Below are positions 11,010 through 22,870 of a stretch of 64,000 bases of DNA, one piece after another (within the stretch, counting starts at the first letter, position 1; the number at the start of each line of letters is the position of its first letter). The stretch comes from Gorsachius magnificus (taxonomy: Eukaryota; Chordata; Aves; Pelecaniformes; Ardeidae). The DNA lies in the NCBI GenBank assembly GCA_034008185.1, contig CM067086.1:66386286-66450285 (forward strand), written 5' to 3'. Both the position numbers and the translations under genes were made by a program. The notes under the pieces are model-generated. The model worked only from the letters and a program-made list of their open reading frames with translations. It did no database searches and was not told the DNA's origin.

Positions 11010-14000
11010 ACAGTGTAGGAACACCTTTTTCATCCTGATGCTCGCTGGGAAGTTCATAGGAACTCCAACCTTTATTTGAAATTTTTCCTGAAGCTCACCT
11101 CAACTATCCAAAGTTTAGAAAAAGGTGCTGGTCAAGTATTGTGAGACAGTCACCATAAGTGTTGAAAGAGGAAGGGAAAAGTGTACTTGATTGCAGCCTG
11201 TCCATCACAAGAACATACCAGCAGCGATTTTTAATCAAGCAGAGAAAGAAATAACATGATAGTTGGGAACCCGAGGATGAACATTTCTGAACAGGAAAAT
11301 GTAAGCAAATAGCAACACTGAGTAATTAAACATTGCTGCGTTTTACTAAGGCATGCCTTGAATGCTTCATCACTGAAAGCCTTCATAGCCTTGCAGGGAG
11401 GATACTCTGATTCAGCCACAGTTAAGTGGGGTCAGTGCAGGAATCAGAGGTTGAAATCCCATTGCCATTGGGGACAGAAGTTGAATCAGAGTGGCTGTAA
11501 CAGTCCCTTCAACCCTTGGTACTTTTTACTCCATCTGGGCTTGCCAGACTGTCTGTTGAGGTCCTTGATAATTCTCTGTGTACGCCTGGGCAGATTTTTA
11601 TTTGCATGCTAGTTTGGGAATTGGTTGTTCTTTGTATGTGTACTTGTATTTACATGTGAACAAGAATATTTGTTCTTCATCAGCCTTTGTTCTCCTATTT
11701 TTAAAAGGCTTACTCATCCCCTCAAAGATTAGAATCAGCTCCATCTGATTTAGGTGACAGTTCTCACCCCATGAGCAGCAAGAAATTGAAATGAACTGTT
11801 TCTGGAATGAGCCATTGTTGATCCAAGCTGTCCAACAAGTACTTGAATAACAAATATCTCTTACCAAACCAATGTTGGTTCATGAACAGAGAAAAAGAAT
11901 GAAGTTCGCTGGATTGCTTGTTTGCAAAACACAGTTCAGCCCTTTCTTTGCCAAAGTCGAGCTGTCAGGAACTAGATCCTTAACTGCTATAAACCAACTC
12001 AACTCATTGACTTCAGTGTGGAGGTGACAATTTACATTAAGTGATCATCCAGCCTCAAAAGTGCAGCAAGACAGCAGTGTGAAAAAACCATATGATGGGG
12101 AATGGTAGAAAAACATTTCAGAAATAGCCAGAGAGATTTCTGGGATAAATTGCAGATATGGTCTGGTTTTTTGCAAAGATAAGGTTTTTTTCATCTCTCC
12201 TCTCCTATTTCACTTAGTGCTTGCAAAGATCGAATGTGAAGCAAAACTTTGAAGGAGGGATAATGTTAGCACAGGTGATGCAGCTGGGGGGAATGGACAA
12301 CTTTAGGAACAAAAGCTCTTCCTCTTGACAATTTTTGCTCTTCTTTGTATCAGTTGGTTTAATAAAGAATATCCCTTCCAGCTAGAAAAATTGCTGTGCT
12401 CATGTTGCTGGGTCATCACCATTACAGGAACAGCATCTGATCAAATACATCAGATTTTCCACTGGAGTTGTGTTTATGGGCTTAGCAGTGCAACTGGCTT
12501 GAGTATAAAAATCCTAGCAATTTCAAATGTTTGAAATGGAATCATTTGCTCATCTTGTCTTCCCTGGTTTGGTCATGAGACAGTTGTATAAGGAGGCATC
12601 GCGCCCAAAGTGGGAACACTGTGAAACACTAAATTCTTCGGACCAAGTGAGCGTTGTGGAGTATTCGGCACCTGTACAGTTGCTGTTGTTGCTTTTTGAG
12701 TTGTCGTGCTTGTCTTCAGATAAACCTTATGGGGAAATTGTGCCTCCTTGAACTCAAAGCAGCTTTGAAATGAGCTGAGCTCATGGGTCAGCTGCTGTGT
12801 ATGCTGATGGGTATAGAGTTAGTGCTGAGTTGAGCAAATGTATCAGGAAGATTCAGTCATCCAAATGAAACAAACCTGAGGAGTAAAGCAACTAAAATGT
12901 TATTGCCTTACACTGAAAATGGGTCTCTGGATGTGTGTGGGGCTGATTGTCTAAAAAGTGAATGGGTGACCTGTGGATTCAATTGGGCTGGAGAGGAATC
13001 TTGGCACTTGGAAACAGGAATTAAATAAGGCACATAATTAAGGGTTATTAGTGTTATTTACAGCCAATGGTGTAATGTTTAGAGGTGTTTCTCAGGTTGC
13101 TTTTTGCTATAGCTTATACAGTTACATAAGAAGAGGTAGTTCTTCTCCAAAATATTTCCATTTAAGAACACTGTTAGCGTTAACAGAAATACCCCCCAAA
13201 ATGTAAAGCAAGGTCTCTTTTCTAATGAACAGATATTAGCAGCTACTCAGGATATGCCAGCGACCTAACTTTTTGCCCACTTGCCACTCAAGTTTCATGG
13301 ATGAAAAAAATGTTGGTATGAGATTTCTAAATTACTTCTGCAGCAAGTAACGCCGGCAGAAATGTTTTGAAAGAATTAATCTGTAAAATCATGTAAGTGC
13401 CAGGGTAAAGTACTGCATACTTTAATAGCTAATGGGTTGGTGAATCCCGTAGCTGTTATCTTATTCTAACTATAGAAGGCATTTCTAATGAACTTTTGTG
13501 GAAGATAATAAAAATCTGGGAATTAGCTGTAGATTTTTAAACCATCTTAAACCAAGAACGTTAGGGAATAGCTTCTCTAGTATCCTGTTAAATTTCAGGA
13601 GTCCTTCAACTTCTGTGACTGGGAATAACCTGGCTCACTCCAACAAAGCCATAGCAGCTGAAGATTTGGCCCACAAGATGTGTCCAAAATACTGCAAATT
13701 CCTACAAAAAGGAATTCTTTGTCTCCATTAGCATTTCAACACACACTCGCTACAGAGATCTCACTGGGGGTAAAGCATTAAAACCCTTTCAAAAGTGGTT
13801 TAGTTGGCTAATTAGACAATAAGCATAAACCTGATGCATCCAGCTGTACAAATAAAACGTGACTTTAAAGTTTAATGTCCTGCGCGCACAGAGTAGTCGT
13901 GAACTTGGAGCCAAGATGGGCTGAGAGGAAGATGGCTGGCTTACAGCTCGGTAGTGGTGTGTCTGAAGGCTGAAACCTTTGGAGAACTAAAAGAGAGTTT

Positions 14001-16815
14001 ATTTTAAGTATAACTAAAAGGAACTAAGTACCAGTTACCACAAACAGGGTGATCTTTATCTTCCTTTGTTGGCTTGTGTGGAGGGAAAAGAATCTTAAAA
14101 GACTCGCGAAGCCGCAGGCTTCACAAAGAGGATATCTCCCTGACATTGCTGACATGTCTCTCATTTTTTGGGTGCTACCTTACCGTGGAAGGAAATTAAC
14201 AGGTCATTTTAATGCCCTCTTATGCCCTTGGCTCCTGGGTAGGTGTGATCAAGTAGCTAAACACTTACATAACTGACATTTCTCCCCTCCATCCTAATGC
14301 ATCCATCCTGCGATTGTTTAAGGAAAATTAGGCTCCTCTTGTGCCATTTTCCACTTTGGCTATCTCGGAGCGGCACCTGTAAGCGCTCACTTTGAGAGAT
14401 TGCTAATGTGCTAATTACCCAGGACCCAAAAATGTAAGCTGTAAACAAATGAGGACTGTATTTATAATCAATCAATTTTATGACCTTCTGATGGTGATGA
14501 TATCAGCAGAGTTTACATTGGGAGCCCTTGTACTCCTCCAGGGCAGCTGTGCCCTTATGTTTTAGTTACAGCTCGAAGAAGATTTTGCTAATTTACTTTA
14601 TAGTAGGCGTACTTAAGAAAAATATTACCTTCCCTAAACAGCTGAGCCCGTTACCACGTCTCATTTTTAAATAATGAAAACACATGGACTGTCAGTACCT
14701 TCAGGGTGTATTGTCAGGTGACGAGCTGTTTTCAAAACATCCATGGCAGAAAGTAATGACTTCAGAGCAAAATATTGTTCTCATTGGTATAAGTTGCCGT
14801 GAGACAAATCCCACACCCTCTGATGTCAATGGAAAGACTCCGTTTGACTTCAAAGAGGACTGGATCAGACCCTAAAAGAAATGTTGCCATCATAAAACAC
14901 CATGAATGCTTTATGGTTCATACATTTAAAAAATGCTCTTCTCGCTGGTGATCTTCTGTGCCGTTTACCTGGCTACGTGTAACTTGTAATTTTTGTGTTT
15001 GCTCTGCAATGGATTTGTGATAAAAGAACGCCCGTAAAGTCTGATTTGTGAAGTGTTAAAATGATGTCCTGGAAAGCCACATAATGCCAAGGTATACAAG
15101 ATGCCCTGTAATACCTCAGCTGGAGGAAGGCTATCCAACTTTCCTGATGTTACTAAGTTCTCACAAAGAAAAACAATGTTGTTTAACCATAGACAGATGT
15201 GTTAAAAATAGCTTGATTTTGTGCCCTGGTTCTTTTATTGGAATTGTTAGCTTTTTAATCTAAATTCAGGTTAGATTTCGAGGATAGAACCCTTTCCTAC
15301 ATTTCCCAAAGCTTTGCTCGGGAGGTTGCTGATCTGAGCAACTTTTAAAAATGGGACAGTATTGGGGCCCTCTGTGCCTGTGATTATGATCCCCTCGAGC
15401 TGGAAGCCCAGAGAGAAGCTCCAAACCAGCAGCAGATGCAAGCTATTCAGCGTAATTCCTTTCTCTCAACATTGTACCCTGATTTAAGCGTGGCTTATAA
15501 ATGAGATTTGTTCCTTAGGGTTGTTAAGGCTGTGGCTCTGCAGAGGGGATCAGAGCTCCATCTTGTCCTGCATCATATCTCCTACGGTCAGATGCCTGAG
15601 AGGACCACGCTGGAGCCCTGCTGCTGGACGATTGATGAAATTAGCCACCCAAAAGGTGCTCTGGAGTTCTTCTGAGCTTCTGTGACTTAGTCCTTAGTGC
15701 TTTCCTTATGCTGTGGAGCTTGCTGAATGCCTTTGCCTCCCAAAGATCTCTGCTGGGTAGGGGTGAGAGCTGCTCCTGCCTGTGGGCTGGCATTGCCAAG
15801 TGGGGGGACAGGGCTGGGCTGTCCCAGGGGCCATCCCGCTTCCCGGGGCCGCAAGGAGGCAGCGGGCGAGCGCCAGTGCTGAGCAGAGGGCTCAGGGAGC
15901 CCCTGGGAGAGGGCTGCCCTCGTCTCAGAAAGCTGAGCTTTTGTGGTCCTGTTTGCAGGGCAGGCAGCTGGCCAGACAGCTGGATTGCCAGGGCAAAGAC
16001 AGCGCCTGGCCTTTTTAAAAGAGAAACTTGCTAGATTTATGTGCGGGAATGGATGTAGTCCTTCTGGAGCTGACGTGGTCTAATGAATGAGATGGGGAGT
16101 AAAATACTTTATACTTGCTATCAGGGGTTAACGACTCATGCCCTCTCCGTTTTCCCCTGCTCATGTTTTCCCTCTCTCCCCCTCCTCCACTCCCAGTCCC
16201 CCCACTGCGCGTCTGTATTTTCCGAGCAGTGGCACCACCTGGTTTGTTTTCTGTGTCAGGTATATTACAGACTGTCTGTCAGAGGTTAACTGCCTCAGCT
16301 AGCTCAGCCTTTTCTCTTATTGTACCTGGTCTAAACTCCCTCCCTGCCTGGATGCCTCTTGTTATGCTTCCCAGAATGTGACTGTACCTGGAGAAAGCAG
16401 CTTTTTTGGTCCTTTTTGGTTTTTCAGTGGTTAACAGGATGGTGAGGATGGTGTCTCTGCCTGCTGGTGGTCTTGGGAACCCACTCAGTGTGCCTCCATC
16501 GCTCTGCCTGTCTGCTAGAGCCTGAAAGATCTTACAGCACAGAAGTGTGCTTAAGTTCCACATCAGAGACTATGTTTGCTCTCAAAGAAAACACTGATGT
16601 GAATTTTCCTCTGTTGATGCCGACTCTGGCTGTGTCCCCAGTCCATATCAAAGAGGTCAGTAACCCTCCCCGACTGCCTACATGGAAGGGGAACTTCAGC
16701 TTGCAGCTCAGATGGGAGCTCTGGGACGGTTGTACAGGTGCTTGGCCTTAACCCTGAAAGAAGCAAGGCCATCTGTTCCAGGCCAAGAGTATATCTGGGC
16801 CCTGGAGAAGGTATA
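11010..16815. other. Unique noncoding DNA, no gene recognised
   Basis: I found no supported coding exon. The interval 13850-14900 is AT-rich and repeat-poor, apart from one ancient repeat fragment at 14800-14875. The interval 15700-16020 is a GC-richer patch with long but domain-free overlapping frames and only modest CpG content, so I do not call a promoter there. Confidence 0.5.
14800..14875. repeat. Ancient inverted-repeat element fragment
   Basis: The phrases 'tgatgtcaatggaaagactc' and 'gtttgacttcaaagagg', followed by 'ctggatcagaccctaa', form two imperfect inverted arms around a short centre (GACnTCAATGG / TTTGACTTCA). This pattern recurs at 51310-51370 and is common in amniote DNA as an old degenerate repeat. 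I cannot assign a database name without a search. Confidence 0.4.
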
Positions 16816-16819
16816 GAAA

Positions 16820-17095
16820 GTCCTGGCTTTTTTCAGGGTCGAGGCCAAGCAAGGAGGACGGTAGGAGGAGATTTAACACAACTGTTTGAAGGGCAGCTAC
16901 AAAGACGATGGGATCAAACTCTTCTTGGTAGCGACAGGTGATACAATAAGGGGCAATGGCCACAGATTGCCATATGGGAGGTTCACGTTGGACATCAGGG
17001 AAAACTTTTTTCCTGGGAGGGGAGTGCAGCACTGGGACAGGCTGCTAGTGGAGGGGGAAAAGAGGAAAACCCTCATCCCTGGAAGTTTTTAAGAC
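16820..17095 (+). repeat. CR1 LINE fragment, 3' end missing
   Basis: Translated remnants of the C-terminal part of the CR1 ORF2 protein are visible with frame breaks. GGDLTQLFEG corresponds to the usual [13 protein letters not shown] region. A shifted frame then gives IRGNGHRLPYGRFTLDIREN and later HWDRLL, matching the family's [19 protein letters not shown] and HWNRLP segments. CR1 copies normally keep their 3' tail, but here similarity stops near 17095. No GGTTGGACT-type tail or ATTCTATG repeat follows, so the 3' end was deleted or replaced. Confidence 0.8.
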
Positions 17096-17800
17096 TCAGC
17101 TAGAAATCTGTCATCTCACACATGGCTTTTCCTCAACAGGCACTGGCACAAGCCTAGGTACACAGTTGCTCAATGGTCTCAGCACTGTGTCTCTCTTAAC
17201 AGCCTCATAAACTACACACAAACCCATCCCCTCAGGAAAATTGAATACCTTTTACTGCAAATCTGGAGGCCCAACCCAAAACTTTCCTTGTATCAACTCT
17301 CCAGACTGTGAGGGAAATACCAGCATGAAGCTGCCCTTGATGCAACCCCCCCCTTACATCTGCAATGGGATGGAGACCTTTCGTTGTACCTCCACCAGCT
17401 ATTTTGCTGTTGGACCACTGCCTTGTTTTTGAACAATTCCCATTCTTCTAGTAATGTGGTTATTGTCTGCGAGATTCCTTTCTCTGCTGGTGCAGCAACT
17501 GAGAATTGTGGGATGAATGATGGGCTGGAGGGTCCCAAAATTAAGGTGGTGTAATGCTGCCTGGGAAAATGGGGCTTCTGTGTTCCCAGGTGGGGCCATC
17601 CCTTAACGGGACATTTCCTGGGGGTCACTGTTTGCATGCTGCTCACCTTCCACATCCCTGACTTAGGATCCTACAAATTTGATACGCAGAAGTGCAAGGG
17701 ACCACCAGCAGCCACTTTATTCAACAAGAGCAGTAAGTTGAATGCATAAATACTAAGTACCGTGAATAATCATGTCCAAGGCATATCGAATTGGGCTCTG
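17095..17800. other. Unique noncoding DNA after the CR1 fragment
   Basis: I see no gene or supported repeat. Several minus-strand frames up to 120 codons overlap one another without recognisable domains. Confidence 0.5.
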
Positions 17801-17880
17801 AAAATTAATGGGCACTTTTGACCTCCTTTCTGTGCCTCAGCTCCTTGCCTATAAAATGGGAAGTGTACCACTTTCCCATT
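17800..17880 (+). repeat. MIR-like SINE 3' fragment
   Basis: The plus strand reads 'gggcacttttgacctccttt', 'ctgtgcctcagctccttgcc' and 'tataaaatgggaagt' in succession. This corresponds closely to the 3' part of MIR/CORE-type SINEs (GGGCAAGTYACTTAACCTC, CTGTGCCTCAGTTTCC, TGTAAAATGGG). Such elements predate the split of mammals and sauropsids, so an eroded copy in a bird genome is expected. It was identified by pattern only. Confidence 0.6.
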
Positions 17881-20800
17881 TTGCAGGGTGAACAGTAATT
17901 GATTAATATTGGGCAAGCAATCATATATTGCATTGAAATGCTCTTTAGAAAAACCTAGAGAGAAATTATTAATCCTGCTTTCAGAGCAGGGTTTGGGTTG
18001 CAAAAGAAGGCACAGAGAGACATCGCGCATAGGGGGAGGAGCAAAATATCAAATAGCTGCTCATTCATTCAGCACTGTTCCCAGTATGTGAATAAGATAT
18101 GTAAAAATGGTCTGAAATGATGCTGTAATTAAAGGCCCCATCATAAGACATAAGCACAAGAGAGGTGTAGTGAGATATCTGCTTTCCTTAATTGGCAGTG
18201 CTTGATTTTTATGCCTAAATGTAGATTTTTTTAAAATGCCGTTTTAAATATGATTCCTCAGGACAGAAAGCTTATGTTGAAACCAAAGTCTTTAATTTGA
18301 TTAGCCAGGAATTGCATCCCTTTTTGCTCTTTTAAATGAATGAATTCTTAGAAGACAGTGTCCAGAAATGAAATGCTTACCTATACAGGCACTAATGTGA
18401 CTTCAGAAAAAGAATCAAATTGTAGGAGTTTTGGAAAGAGCCTTCTATTTATATAGTCTCAGTCACAGAATCAGAGACAGCAACTATATCAGGTGATGCA
18501 AAGTACACAGTGAACACAAATACCTGGATTAATAGATACAGGGATCAGCTAAAATCAAATCTATAATTCAAGTGTATTTATGTGATACACTGGAAAATTT
18601 CAATCAACAGGAAAATCTGAGTGCAAGTTATTGAGATTAAGGTTATATTTTTTTCCAAGTGATTCAGGATGAATAGAGGATCCAAAACACAATGGATTAA
18701 TTGTTCAATACTAGAGTTAAGTTTCCTCACTGGAGCCGTGGGCAAAAGGATGGAAGTTTGTGATGCAGAACAACACAGATGAAATATGAATCAGAAACAG
18801 TACTTAGCTCAAAAGCATCAGCAGGGCTATAGTTGGTAATAATAAACAATACTGTTGTTGACATGCATTTTACAAAGGTTAGGGTTGATTTTCATCGCCA
18901 TAAATATTTTTCCTTGGCCCTGCATTTGCTGCATTTTTTCCAAGTGTTCTGCATTGCCTGTTAGCCTGTGGAACACTAGAGCATCTCTAGCATCACTGAG
19001 TGTCTCTTTGCCAAGTTCCAGGAATAGAAGAACAGCTACCAAGAAAAGTCGTTTTTCTGGTATTCCAACTTGCGCAGTGAAATGCAAAGCATTTGAAAAA
19101 TAAGTCTGGGAACTTGGCTGGTGCTCCTTGGGGATTACCCATCCATTACCCATTCCCTCTTTTACAGACCAAATGGCAGAACTGAAATGGGAAGGTTTCA
19201 CGAGAAGAACAAGTTCCCTGGCTGGTTTCATACTTCTCCATCGAGGAAGAGTAACATCTCACTCAAGTGACGCATGGTATCAGATCGTCCTCTGCCATCT
19301 TCCTCCCAGGCCTATGGCTAACAGATGCTAACTTACACACACATGAAGAGGAGACCGTTCTCCATCTCGTGGTATTGTGGTGCCTTCAGCCCTCTCAGGC
19401 CAAAGCAAGATACTGCTTAGCAAGGCACATTGGGACTCCTGAGCTGCTGCTGTCTAAACTATGCTGGGATGCTAACCATGAGACCACCTCTCAGGTCTAA
19501 TTGCTACCCACAGAAGAAGGAGTGCAGTCTTATATTTGCTGGTGGACCAGCCTTTGGCAGAAGTAGCAGCAGTTTCTGGGGTAGGATATTTTTGCCCTGC
19601 ATTTTAGTGTGTTGTTGTAGCTTAGAAGGGGAAGAGGTGTACCTGTACCCTTTACAGTAGGTTCATTTTATCCTTCCAACTTTGATCCCTTCTGCCTTTC
19701 TTCTGTACTTCTGAGTGCTTGGCGGACTGAGAGCTTCAAATTTGTCTTGACACTTTTGCAACCAAATTTATCACTGGGCTAAACACAATGCCAGCCTGGG
19801 CAAAGTTGTGAACTGAGGTGGTGGCTTATCTCTAGCTGTTTTTTCTCTGTTTTACTTAGTCCCCTGTGGGCTTGAGATTATTCTTTGGATCACAGGTTAT
19901 GCAGAAGTGCCTTCAGCCTGGATAGGAAGACAGCGTGTTCTGTAATGGGGGAAAATAAATTGGTGAGCTGAAGGCAGTCTGTCCAAAGCACTGCTCTCTG
20001 TGTTCCTAGAGGGATATTTCTGGGGTGTTCAGTATGCACAATATTGGCAGAAAAATCTCTTTCCCATATTTTCCTTGCTAACCTGTTCCAGAGTCCTCTC
20101 AGCGAAAGACTCTGATTTACCCCAGTGGTCCTTGTGCCCTTGCAGCTTGAATAACACTGCAGGCTTTTCCAGACACCCTTAAATAACATGAAGGTAACCC
20201 ATGAACTGAACTAATAAACATAACCAGTCGAGCTCCTTAGCATCAGACTTCATTGCCTCAGTTTCATCATCAGTTTTGGTTACTCCAGGCACTCAGAATC
20301 AGGGTCCTGACTCTTTCTCCCTTACAGTTATTTCTCTGCTATGTTTAACCAGCCTCTCATTAGGCTTCAATTGATGTTCAGTTTTCATGGGAGCTAATTT
20401 TTTTGACCCATGCAAACAATTAATGGTTATTCTTAGAGCTAGAGTGTAATGTCTTGCATGCAGCTGCCTTTGATTACTACGTTTCTGAGGCCCCCTATTA
20501 TTTTGCCTCCTCAGTAAAGCCTTATATCATGTTATAGTCACAGATAGCACAGCAAAAACTTTGCAAGTCTGAGGGAACAGAGTGGAAATAGTCGTCAGGA
20601 GCTGGAGGCTTCAGTCCTGTTGCATGGTTGCTGCCTGCTGGCCCCTGACTCCTGTGGAGCACGAACTGGAGTTCAGTGACAGTGAAGTGGTAAGGGACTT
20701 TCTGCTAATAAATCTGAAGGCCTGGTGGCCACCAACATTACTCTGGGTAAAAATCATTCAACTTTTCCTTTTTCCACATTTACCAGATGGTGGGGTGGGG

Positions 20801-22335
20801 TTGTGGGTCTAACATGTCGAGCCAAGTGGCTGGAATGGGTTTGATGCCTGTGCGATTGGGGCATTATTTTGGAGCAAGCATTTGGGCTTTCTTCTGCATA
20901 AGTCTGGAGCTGCCTTGCTGACTTGCAGGTTTGCCATGAGACTCATTTGCTTGAATTTTTCTCTTTTGGTTTGTTTACTTGTTTTCCTTAAAGCCCCTCA
21001 TCTTCAGTAAACCCTTCCACTCAACAAGGAGTAACTGGGACTTTGCTATAGCCTAAGGTGATGGTCTTAAATTGTCCTAAACTCCTTATTCTTCAAGTGA
21101 AGAAGCAGAAATAAGTAGGAAAATGGGCCTGCATTTCTTGGGGTGAATGAAGGAGCAGCTGACACTGCCTGGAGCAATGTCCGTCCTGGGTCAAGTGGTG
21201 CACAGCTTCAAATCATGTGTAGCGTCTACCAGTAATCCCACAGCTGCATCCTTCTCTATATAAAGCAACTTACTGAGGAGTTAAAATAAGTCCATTTCAT
21301 TACTAAAGCAAGGTTTTTAAATTTGCTTCAGATACGTTACGTATAGTTTTTTTAAGTACAGTATTTCAGACCTAGTTCTGCAAAGAGGCTTACCTTTGTG
21401 GGTTGCATTAAAATAAGCAAGTACTCAAATCTTCACAGAATTGATGCTCTCAGTCGAGCTGGCCGGATAATTTTCTGTTGCAACACTTTTCAAATGGTTC
21501 AATGGCTGCCAAAACCCAACAAAAACAGTTTAAGAAAAGATACTTTTTCATTTTAAAACAAAAAGTAGGAAAATGTTGAGGAAAAGGATTTTTTTTCATT
21601 TTCCTCTAAATTTTTCATAGGAAAACAAATCGTTTCCTGAGTAGTTCCAGCTTTAAATAGTTCCTTTAACTGTCTTGGTTTGTTGAGTCGAGAATATAGC
21701 AAGCTAAGATTTTGGGGGTTTTTTGGTGTTGGTTTTTTTTTCCAAGCAGGCACATGTTCACAGAGATTAGCTATGGATAGAGATATGTATAGAGATACTC
21801 CGATACACGCACAGCTTTGGCAGATACAACTTTAGCCACTTAAAAGAGCTTAAAAGTACAAAGCAGTTTTGTCAACTATAGGAAGCTAAGGGTATTTTTT
21901 AAAAATCAGATATTTCAAGTCTATATAAGCCAGCACACAGCTTGTTGATTTTAACTTCAAGAGTGTAGCCTAGCTTTCAAAATGGCCACGTTACAGTCCC
22001 CAGCCTGTGAGCAGTTGCACATGCGAGTAGCTTTGCGTACTGCAGTCTCTTCGGTGAGACCTATCCAGTGCCAAAAGCGCAACCTTGGGTTTTGCTCTGT
22101 CCCCTGCCTGCTTTCCACCCCCATGGCTGCACATGCAGGGCACATCATGGCAGGAGCAGACGGGCCACCTGCAGCGTGTCCCTCTCTGATGTGCTTTCTG
22201 GAAATACTTGCGTCTTTTGAGTCACCCTGCTCAGGGGTTTGAATCTTTTTACTCTACCTATACCTTTTATGTGGTTTTATGTGTTTCAGAACAGGGGCAA
22301 TTTCTTACTCTGCAGCAGGCTCAATATTGCAGGTC
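17880..22335. other. Unique noncoding DNA, no gene recognised
   Basis: The sequence is AT-rich and no exon can be supported. A possible second MIR-like tail near 20250 (tgcctcagtttcatcatc) is too short to call. The part from 18100 to 18420 is repeat-poor and may be conserved noncoding sequence. Confidence 0.45.
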
Positions 22336-22339
22336 TTAC

Positions 22340-22415
22340 CAGGGGCCTCTAGGTGCTACCAAACTGCAGATATTAAGAACAGTTTGTAGGCCTGGGCACC
22401 AAAGTTTGTTACAAC
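22340..22415 (-). repeat. Ancient L2-like LINE 3' fragment
   Basis: The plus strand has 'ggggcctctaggtgctacca', 'ttaagaacagtttgtaggcc' and 'caccaaagtttgttacaa'. In reverse complement this follows the order of the L2 3' region (a size-decreasing 'gtgctaggcgctgtaca' motif, then 'agaacagtccctgcccc' and 'aaagagcttacaa'). It is old and degenerate, so the call is tentative. Confidence 0.4.
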
Positions 22416-22439
22416 GCTTATTTATTACCAGTCTCATAT

Positions 22440-22870
22440 AACTCATTCATGGTAAACAATGCAGGTTTTATTATGTGTAAGTAATAGGAGACCTTTGCTT
22501 TTTCCACTAACAAACATGCCATGGGTAATTATTCCTGTATTAAAACGACATGTGGACATATTTGCGACATGCAACAGTTCCATTTCTTTGAAGAGAAGTA
22601 TTATTCTAAACAAGGTTAGCCACCATTTATTTTGAGGGGCTCTTGCATTTCTGTGTTCGAAGCGCTTTGCGGCTTTCCTTGTCTATTTGATAATCATTAA
22701 CATGTTCCGTCGTTAACCTTCAAGCAGCTTTGCTTGAAACTTTATATGCAACTTTTCAAACATTTGTCTTGCATTGCAGACTGTGGTTTGCTGGGGCTGT
22801 TTTTATGATCGCTAGTGGTAAAATCAGGAAGATGAAAAATGGGTGTGTATTGAAGAGCAGCATATCCAGC
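22440..22870. other. Candidate conserved noncoding element
   Basis: This repeat-free AT-rich block contains many transcription-factor-like cores: GGGTAATTATTCC, GATAATCATTAA, CTAACAAACATGCC and others. It has no coding potential in any frame. The texture resembles vertebrate conserved enhancers, but conservation cannot be seen from one sequence. Confidence 0.3.

Noticed and set aside
20245..20285. Possible additional MIR tail (tgcctcagtttcatcatc)
   Set aside because: Only about 20 bases match and no upstream SINE body is recognisable.
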